From an uncultured Sphingobacteriales bacterium (GTDB taxonomy: Bacteria; Bacteroidota; Bacteroidia; Chitinophagales; Chitinophagaceae): a stretch of 12,621 nt of DNA. Position numbers and translations under genes: made by a program. This document shows, in pieces, positions 7,660 to 12,621 of the stretch (positions within the stretch are counted from its first letter, which is position 1; every line of letters starts with the position of its first letter). A model generated the notes under the pieces. The model saw nothing but the letters and a program-made list of their open reading frames with translations. It was not told the DNA's origin and made no database searches. The stretch lies in contig CAMLFX010000090.1 of assembly GCA_946479435.1 (NCBI GenBank), forward strand, positions 1 to 12,621, read 5' to 3'.

Positions 7660-7667
7660 CAAAGGTA
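7660..7667 (-). promoter_or_regulatory. Bacteroidota -7 promoter box for the decarboxylase gene
   Basis: The minus strand reads TACCTTTG, an exact match to the Bacteroidota consensus TAnnTTTG. The last base of the box is six bases from the ATG at 7653, so a transcript starting at the usual distance would begin at or within a few bases of the start codon. No good -33 TTG is seen at 19-21 bases upstream, so the call rests on the -7 box and its position. Confidence 0.42.
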
Positions 7668-7753
7668 CGGCATGGGGGAATAACCAGAGTTGCCATGAAA
7701 TATTTTGTGATATCATTAAAGGCATGGTTTGTACCTTCAAAGTGAATATTTCA

Positions 7754-8314
7754 ATGAGCATAAATACAGGCATACTGCATTTACCTACTATTTATAAGTT
7801 TTTACTTGTAATAGCCTTGGGCATAGTAGGCTTTAATGTAGGTAGAAGAGAAATAGGTAATGATGCAATTAATGAAAGCCTGTTGTTTGTTTACTCACTA
7901 ACGAAGGCTATATACATCTGCCGGGCTTTCCTGGTGCGCATACGCGCCACTGCCAACGAACAATTGAACCATATTGATATTATTTCCTTTATTGGTTTCA
8001 ACGCATTGCTACTGGTTTTTTCTTACGGGGTAGATTATCTGACACTTTACGAAATCAACCCGCTTTCATTCAGCGGAATTACAACACACGATCAGCTAAT
8101 CCCTCACACTACTGCATTCATTTATTACAGCATATCAGTATTCTCTACTGCCGGCTTTGGCGATATTCTACCTAAAACAGTAGCGGCCCAAATACTTGTT
8201 AGCAGCGAAATGATGCTATCATGGTTCCTCACCATCCTGGTAATAGCAAACTTCGCTACTATAAGGGCGGCATTTAAGAAGATCGATGGCGAGGATAAAA
8301 TTTCCAACGAATAA
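7754..8314 (+). CDS. Small potassium-channel-like membrane protein (Ion_trans_2 type)
   Basis: The 186-residue protein has hydrophobic segments at about 14-30, 74-93 and 146-168, with a weaker one at about 42-62. A pore loop (about 120-140) sits between the last two strong ones. The loop carries T132-A-G-F-G-D137, a variant of the potassium selectivity filter T-V-G-Y-G-D, preceded by a helix-like 'AFIYYSISVFS'. This arrangement matches the two-helix-plus-pore unit of bacterial ion channels with an extra N-terminal hairpin. No nucleotide-binding or RCK domain follows; the tail is only about 18 polar residues, so the gating signal is unknown. The frame is open further upstream on the antisense of the decarboxylase, and an in-frame ATG at 7724 would add ten residues; 7754 is chosen because it opens directly before the first membrane segment. 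It is divergent from the decarboxylase across about 100 bases. Confidence 0.75.
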   Translation: MSINTGILHLPTIYKFLLVIALGIVGFNVGRREIGNDAINESLLFVYSLTKAIYICRAFLVRIRATANEQLNHIDIISFIGFNALLLVFSYGVDYLTLYEINPLSFSGITTHDQLIPHTTAFIYYSISVFSTAGFGDILPKTVAAQILVSSEMMLSWFLTILVIANFATIRAAFKKIDGEDKISNE

Positions 8315-8340
8315 TAAACCTTTACACCCCCGAAATAAGA

Positions 8341-8362
8341 AAGCCACCCACGGGGGTAGCTT
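8341..8362. terminator. Hairpin terminator between the channel and PorP/SprF genes
   Basis: A 9-base-pair stem with one mismatch (8341-8349 with 8354-8362) closes a 4-base loop, between the converging stops at 8314 (+) and 8389 (-). On the minus strand it is followed by a T-rich run (TCTTATTT), which suits the end of the surface-protein operon. The plus-strand tail is less U-rich, so termination of the channel gene is less certain. Confidence 0.62.
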
Positions 8363-8388
8363 CGTTGATACTTACTAAATATTTTCTA

Positions 8389-9429
8389 TTACCAAAAGGA
8401 ATGGGGACAAAGCACTTTCGACTTCTGGAATTTAGGATCCTTAAACAGACCTGTTTTGAATGCTGTTATTTCATAACCACCACGCAAGTTGCTGGCAGCG
8501 CGCAAGCCTGATACGTTCATATCATAACTGACACCGAAGCTGTATGTTTTATACTTCATCTTTACTGTTGGTATAACAGCATCGTTATACCTGTAGAATG
8601 CGCCCGCAAACAGTATAAATTGAGATTCGCCTTCTACGGCTTCTTCCCTGCTCCAGCCCAATAATCCACCAGCTATTATTTCGTTATAGGTTCCCTGGTT
8701 CACATAGTTAAGATGTGCCTGCAGATTATAATTTTCATTTAGCTTCATGCTAAAGCCAGCCTGGCCGCTCCAACGCATAGCCAGGTTGATGAGCTGATTG
8801 TTGTAGAAAGATGTTTTAGGTTGTGTGAAATGATAGCCACTAACGCCGAGGTAATAGGTAAGCTGGTGCCTGGTTTCTGTACCGCTGCTGCTACTAAAGC
8901 TGATACCCGCACCAAGATCCCAATTCAAAAAATTAGTACTGCTGAAATTTTCACCTGTGCCACGCCCTTCGGTGCGGTAATCTTCATCCACAGTTACTTT
9001 ACTGGGGTCGAAGCTGCGCTGTGAAAAGCCACCCATAAAACCAACAGACAAGAAGGAGTTATGTGCATCTTCCAGCGACTTATTGTAGTTAATAGCGGGT
9101 GTCACCGTTACAGTTTGCATGCTTGTAGAGCCCGCCTTGTCGTAAAACGCCATCAGCCCTACGCTCAGGTAATCATTCACCCTATCGTTTAGCGCAAAAC
9201 GCGTTTCAGCATTCACCATGCCCGTTTGGTATGGCTGGCTGATACTGTTCCATTGCGAACGGAAAGTAGCGCCCACTTTATAGTCGCCCGTAAATACTCC
9301 TGTAAGGGCAGGGTTACGAAGTATAGACGTTTCGTAAAATTGCGAAAAATGTATATCCTGCGCACCTGCAGCAAAGGGTATTGCTAATACCGCCAGCAAA
9401 CTTGTTAACCTCTTTATTCTTCTTTCCAT
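8389..9429 (-). CDS. PorP/SprF family type IX secretion system outer-membrane protein
   Basis: The 346-residue product begins with a signal peptide (hydrophobic core LLAVLAIPFAAGAQ, cleavage near residue 24) followed by the family hallmark 'DIHFSQFYETSILRNPALTG'. The rest is a series of amphipathic strands with alternating aromatic and glycine residues, as in a small outer-membrane beta-barrel, and it ends in a C-P-H-S-F-W tail; PorP/SprF proteins often end in a short aromatic segment. Family members such as SprF of Flavobacterium johnsoniae are needed for secretion or surface attachment of a neighbouring type B substrate; PorP of Porphyromonas gingivalis serves the type IX system itself. The gene starts 12 bases after the stop of the large PKD protein on the same strand, so the two are almost surely co-transcribed. 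This copy is therefore more likely a substrate-specific SprF-like partner than core PorP. A purine-rich AAAAGAAATAAG lies just before the ATG. Confidence 0.88.
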   Translation of the reverse strand: MERRIKRLTSLLAVLAIPFAAGAQDIHFSQFYETSILRNPALTGVFTGDYKVGATFRSQWNSISQPYQTGMVNAETRFALNDRVNDYLSVGLMAFYDKAGSTSMQTVTVTPAINYNKSLEDAHNSFLSVGFMGGFSQRSFDPSKVTVDEDYRTEGRGTGENFSSTNFLNWDLGAGISFSSSSGTETRHQLTYYLGVSGYHFTQPKTSFYNNQLINLAMRWSGQAGFSMKLNENYNLQAHLNYVNQGTYNEIIAGGLLGWSREEAVEGESQFILFAGAFYRYNDAVIPTVKMKYKTYSFGVSYDMNVSGLRAASNLRGGYEITAFKTGLFKDPKFQKSKVLCPHSFW

Positions 9430-9441
9430 CTTATTTCTTTT

Positions 9442-12400
9442 TTAACGTACCAGCGTTATATCTCCTTTCCATTGTATCAGATCGCCATTATCGCAAATAG
9501 CTTCTACTATATATACAAATACATCGGGTGGTAATTGCTGGCCTTTATATGTACCATCCCATCCCGCAGCTTTATCATTCAGGTTGAATTTGGAACGTTG
9601 ATATACCACTTCGCCCCAGCGGTTGTAAACACGGAAGGACTGCACCTGGTCGAGCCCTACCCCACGCGGATAGAATACATCGTTATGCCCATCGCCGTTA
9701 GGCGTAAATGTATTAGGTATAAATAACTGGCTTTTATCGCATAAAACAGTTATCGTTACCTTGTCAGAATCCTGGCAGCCATGATCTGTAAATACTGTTA
9801 CAACATAGTCTGTAGTACGTGTAGGTGTTGCCATAGGGTTAGAGCAATCGCTGCAACTCAGGCTTGATGCCGGCGCCCAAAGGAAGCGGTCAATCAAAGA
9901 ACCATTTGAATTGAGCTGTGTACTACCACCCGCTATGATTGTTGCTGCGCCGCTTGCCGTTACATCGGGAAGCGGGTGTACTACAATTTTTACGGAATGT
10001 GTATCCGGAATGCAACTACCCTCGTATGCTACTACCACATAGGTTGTAGTATTATTGGGCGAAGCGACAGGCTCTGCTGCTTTGCTATCATTCAGGTTAA
10101 TAGCTGGAAACCATTCATATCTCTGGGCGCCACGCGCACGTAGCTGGAAGATTTGCCCGTCACATATTTCACCACCTGTATCTACCTCGCTATCTGTTTT
10201 TGTTTTTATACCTATTATTACCTGGTCGGTATCACTGCATTTGTTAGCATCAGTACCAATTACACTGTATTCTGTTTCTGCAGCCGGCGATGCTAATGGA
10301 TCGGGGCAATTGGTACAGCTCAACCCACTGGCCGGCGACCAGACATAACTGACACCACCGCTACCCAGCAATTGAGTTGCATCTCCCAGGCATATTGTAG
10401 TATCGAGCCCTGCATTAATTACCGGCAATGGATTAACCACTATATCCTGAATGAGACTATCCTTACAGCCATTGCCATTCGTAACGATAAATTTCACTTT
10501 ATAGGTACCCGTGTTTGGATAGTACATTGTAGTCTCATCGAACAGGCTGGTGGTGCCATCATGAAATTGCCATAGCCAACCTGTAATTGCAGAGAAGTAT
10601 GCTGTAGATTTATCTTTGAAAATAACTTCCGATCCTTCGCAGGCGGGGCTGTATTCAAAATCAACCTTCACACCATCTACACGTATGGTATCCTTGCCAT
10701 CACTGCTATTAGTGCACCCTGCCCCGTCGCTTAAAATGATCTTAGGAAAATAAGATCCGGGAATAGTATAAGTATGTGTTGTAGTAGCTACACCATTTGT
10801 AATTACGGTAATACCATCGCTAAAATCCCAGACCACGGAAGGCACATTTGTAAGGTTAGCACTAAAATTCACATCCAGCGGGGCGCAACCTGTTAATGGG
10901 GCATAAGTGAAAGAACCAGCATAACCCAATACATTGACTGACGAATAAGCCGTATCGGTACACCCCGCGGTGTCTTCTACAATAAGTGTTACCACATGGA
11001 AACCGGAGTTGTACACATCGTTAGGATTTATTAACGTGTTTTTGTTACCATTACCCATATCCCAGTCGTATTTTAGCGGCCCGCCCGTAGATGTGTTATT
11101 AGCAACAACCTGCAACGGAGGACAGACCGAAAATGTATCGCTTAAGGTAAACTTCGCATCGGGCTTGGTTATTTTAATATAATCGGTACGTTCAATTGTA
11201 TCCTTGCAGCCATGTATATCTGTTACTACCATTGTAACAGTGTATGTACCTGTTGCTGCGTACGCATGTGTAGTAGATACACCTGTGCCTGAATTACCAT
11301 CGCCGAAATCCCAGTTTGCAGTTGCAGCGTCGTTGGTGTTACATTCAAATTCCAGCGCCTGTCCAATACAACCATACATATCGTTGACATTAAAACTTGC
11401 GGCAGGTTTCCATACCTCTATATAGTCATCCTTTTGTAGCGAGTCTTTACAACCGTGGCTGTCTGTTACAATAAGCTTTACATCGTACGTACCGGGTGCC
11501 GCAAATGTTTTAGTAACCGGCGAGGGGCTTGGACTAAGCCCTCCCCCATTGCCTAAAAATATCCAGGTGCGGCTGTCGAATGTGGTTCCGGGAGTTAAAG
11601 TGGACAGATCGCTAAAGGTGGAGCTAAGTATGGAACAGCCGCTTGTTGGCGAAGCCGAAAAATCGACAGTGGGCTTTGATGCTAAAACCCAATCTATTTT
11701 ATTCAGCGTATCCCTGCAACCCAGCGAATCGGTTGCTACCAAACGAATATCGTAATAACCTGTGTTATTGAAACCATGTGTATATTTCATCATGCTATCA
11801 GCATAATATACACCATCTACCCACCAGGCAAGGGATATTGGGGTTTCGCCGCCTGAAAGACCTCCGGTGAATCTTGCCGTTCCACCTTTGCAAATAGTAG
11901 TATCTGTTGCGGTCATCTGAGCTTTGGGATCAATCAGCTTCAACCTGGCGCGGAACGTATCGCTACAACCCGTAACGCTGTTGAACGCTACCATCATAGT
12001 ATTATAAGTGCCAAGAGATGAATAGGTATGGGTAACTACATCGTTTAAAACGTGCGCTGAATTATCAAAATTACCATCGCCAAAATATAATACGGTAGAG
12101 GTATAATCTTTCACCTTGTAAGTAAAATCAACTTTCTTAGGGTTGGCACAATCAACTTTTGTTTTATATCTGGCCCAGGGGCCATTAATGGTCATATAGG
12201 CAGTTTTGGTGATGGTAGCAGGGCAGCGGTTATTGATGGTAGTAAGCGTTACATTAAACACACCTGTTGTATCGTAGGCATGTGTAGTAGATGGGCCTAG
12301 CGAGCTTGAAAATCCATCACCAAAATCCCACAGATAGTCGGTAATAGTACCGGTGCTTGTGCTGGTAAATGTAATAGTTGAATGTATGCACGAAGGCAAC

Positions 12401-12621
12401 GGTATGGCATAAAAATCGGGGGTTGGGGGTGTACCCGTGCGTATTTCAAAAGTATCTTTATACGTACAGCCGTTTGATGTAACACCTGTTAATATTACAT
12501 TATAGGTACCTGCAGTAGTATAAGTGTGAGACGGTGTTGCTACATTACTATGTGTTGTATTATCACCAAAATCCCAGTCGTAGCTAACTGTAGGGAAGGG
12601 GTATGTCCATAAGCCAGCAGG
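9442..12621 (-). CDS. Giant PKD-repeat surface protein with gliding-motility type B sorting domain, 5' partial
   Basis: The frame is open to the right edge, so the N-terminus and signal peptide lie outside; 1,059 residues are visible. A TTG at 12399 is not the start, because an intact PKD domain with WDFGDN is encoded upstream of it in the same frame. About nine PKD-type modules occupy the first 729 visible residues, most with a W-D-F-G-D-G-like turn, a G-T-Y-x-V strand and a G-C-[KTR]-D end. Three shorter beta-modules with a 'W-x-P-A-x-x-L' core follow. The last 94 residues are the gliding-motility-associated C-terminal domain (FIPNTFTPNGDGHNDVF, then YNRWGEVVYQ, PPDVFVYIVEA and W-K-G-D-I-T-L-V-R). 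Such proteins are cell-surface adhesins secreted by the type IX system, like SprB; the ligand is unknown. The PorP/SprF-type gene follows after 12 bases. It ends in TAA. Confidence 0.9.
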   Translation of the reverse strand, partial: PAGLWTYPFPTVSYDWDFGDNTTHSNVATPSHTYTTAGTYNVILTGVTSNGCTYKDTFEIRTGTPPTPDFYAIPLPSCIHSTITFTSTSTGTITDYLWDFGDGFSSSLGPSTTHAYDTTGVFNVTLTTINNRCPATITKTAYMTINGPWARYKTKVDCANPKKVDFTYKVKDYTSTVLYFGDGNFDNSAHVLNDVVTHTYSSLGTYNTMMVAFNSVTGCSDTFRARLKLIDPKAQMTATDTTICKGGTARFTGGLSGGETPISLAWWVDGVYYADSMMKYTHGFNNTGYYDIRLVATDSLGCRDTLNKIDWVLASKPTVDFSASPTSGCSILSSTFSDLSTLTPGTTFDSRTWIFLGNGGGLSPSPSPVTKTFAAPGTYDVKLIVTDSHGCKDSLQKDDYIEVWKPAASFNVNDMYGCIGQALEFECNTNDAATANWDFGDGNSGTGVSTTHAYAATGTYTVTMVVTDIHGCKDTIERTDYIKITKPDAKFTLSDTFSVCPPLQVVANNTSTGGPLKYDWDMGNGNKNTLINPNDVYNSGFHVVTLIVEDTAGCTDTAYSSVNVLGYAGSFTYAPLTGCAPLDVNFSANLTNVPSVVWDFSDGITVITNGVATTTHTYTIPGSYFPKIILSDGAGCTNSSDGKDTIRVDGVKVDFEYSPACEGSEVIFKDKSTAYFSAITGWLWQFHDGTTSLFDETTMYYPNTGTYKVKFIVTNGNGCKDSLIQDIVVNPLPVINAGLDTTICLGDATQLLGSGGVSYVWSPASGLSCTNCPDPLASPAAETEYSVIGTDANKCSDTDQVIIGIKTKTDSEVDTGGEICDGQIFQLRARGAQRYEWFPAINLNDSKAAEPVASPNNTTTYVVVAYEGSCIPDTHSVKIVVHPLPDVTASGAATIIAGGSTQLNSNGSLIDRFLWAPASSLSCSDCSNPMATPTRTTDYVVTVFTDHGCQDSDKVTITVLCDKSQLFIPNTFTPNGDGHNDVFYPRGVGLDQVQSFRVYNRWGEVVYQRSKFNLNDKAAGWDGTYKGQQLPPDVFVYIVEAICDNGDLIQWKGDITLVR
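9445..9726 (-). other. T9SS type B sorting domain (gliding motility-associated C-terminal domain)
   Basis: The final 94 codons before the TAA encode the full domain, opening with the TPNGDGHND calcium-loop-like motif and closing with the W-K-G-D-I-T-L-V-R strand. In characterised systems this domain sends the protein through the type IX translocon and depends on a neighbouring PorP/SprF protein, which is present here directly downstream. Confidence 0.9.
9745..10434 (-). repeat. Three Ig-like modules between the PKD array and the sorting domain
   Basis: Three units of about 75 residues each begin near an 'N/H-P-L-P' linker and share a Y-x-W-x-P-A-x-x-L core followed by P-x-A-[ST]-P and T-x-Y-x-V. 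The first and third also share an L-S-C-[TS]-[ND]-C pair of cysteines; the middle one lacks it. These modules commonly precede type B sorting domains in Bacteroidota adhesins and probably form a stalk next to the outer membrane. Confidence 0.75.
10435..12621 (-). repeat. Array of about nine tandem PKD modules
   Basis: Within the giant surface protein, units of roughly 75-90 residues recur. Recognisable cores are YDWDFGDN (about 12562-12582), YLWDFGDG, LYFGDGN, a diverged 'AWWVDG', 'WIFLGNG', NWDFGDG, YDWDMGN, VWDFSDG and LWQFHDG. Most units carry one cysteine near the start and one in a G-C-x-D motif at the end. The repeats are diverged at the DNA level, so this is an old array and not a recent expansion. 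The array continues past the window edge. Confidence 0.85.

Noticed and set aside
7034..7753. Long plus-strand open frame running into the channel gene
   Set aside because: It lies antisense to the decarboxylase, whose protein is clearly conserved across the region. Only the part from 7754 has membrane segments and the pore motif.
7654..7773. N-terminal extension of the decarboxylase frame
   Set aside because: The extra 40 residues do not resemble UbiD-family N-termini, and a promoter box sits between them and the preferred ATG.
12397..12399. TTG as the start of the giant PKD protein
   Set aside because: The same frame stays open to the window edge and encodes another PKD module with WDFGDN and a G-C motif, so the TTG is an internal leucine.
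9745..12621. Repeated DNA motifs that could suggest a CRISPR or tandem DNA array
   Set aside because: The repetition is at the protein level in diverged PKD and Ig-like modules; there are no identical direct repeats with regular spacers.

Overview
The window looks like a chromosomal segment of a Bacteroidota bacterium, probably in or near the Chitinophagaceae/Sphingobacteriia. The evidence is a PorP/SprF-type outer-membrane protein, one secreted protein with a type A (Por-secretion) C-terminal sorting domain, another with a gliding-motility-associated type B sorting domain, many PKD modules, signal peptides ending in A-x-A-Q, and a TAnnTTTG-type promoter box. The lineage call rests on these families and not on any marker gene.

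Layout, left to right. (1) 2-712, +: the C-terminal part of an NA37/YejK-type nucleoid-associated protein, cut by the window edge and ending at a strong hairpin (718-742) that also serves the converging gene. (2) 766-3111, -: a secreted beta-helix/PKD protein with a type A sorting domain. (3) 3320-4154, -: two tandem paralogous genes for small secreted helical proteins of unknown function. The downstream copy is intact. The upstream copy (3789-4154) is split by one in-frame TAG, after which the same frame stays protein-like and matches the paralog. (4) 4267-5742, +: a secreted serine beta-lactamase-family hydrolase with an N-terminal NTF2-like (DUF4440/SnoaL-type) domain. (5) 5749-7653, -: a UbiD-family prFMN decarboxylase of the menaquinone type, converging on the hydrolase with a 6-base gap. 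(6) 7754-8314, +: a small potassium-channel-like membrane protein, divergent from the decarboxylase. (7) 8389-12621, -: an apparent two-gene operon. It holds a very large PKD-repeat surface protein with a type B sorting domain (N-terminus outside the window) and, 12 bases downstream, a PorP/SprF-family protein.

How the genes work together: the strongest functional link is the last pair, a SprB-like adhesin/SprF-like partner arrangement. Type B substrates of the type IX secretion system (T9SS) commonly lie beside a PorP/SprF protein needed for their secretion or surface attachment. The type A protein at 766-3111 would use the same secretion machine, whose core genes are not in the window. The remaining genes (nucleoid protein, hydrolase, decarboxylase, channel) look like ordinary chromosomal neighbours with no clear shared pathway.

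No stretch over 300 bases lacks a gene. The longest gap (about 208 bases, 3112-3319) holds the terminator of the small secreted protein and presumably the promoter of the beta-helix gene. No tRNA, rRNA, CRISPR array, insertion sequence or phage gene was seen. No novel multi-gene system is evident. The least expected feature is the TAG-interrupted tandem paralog.
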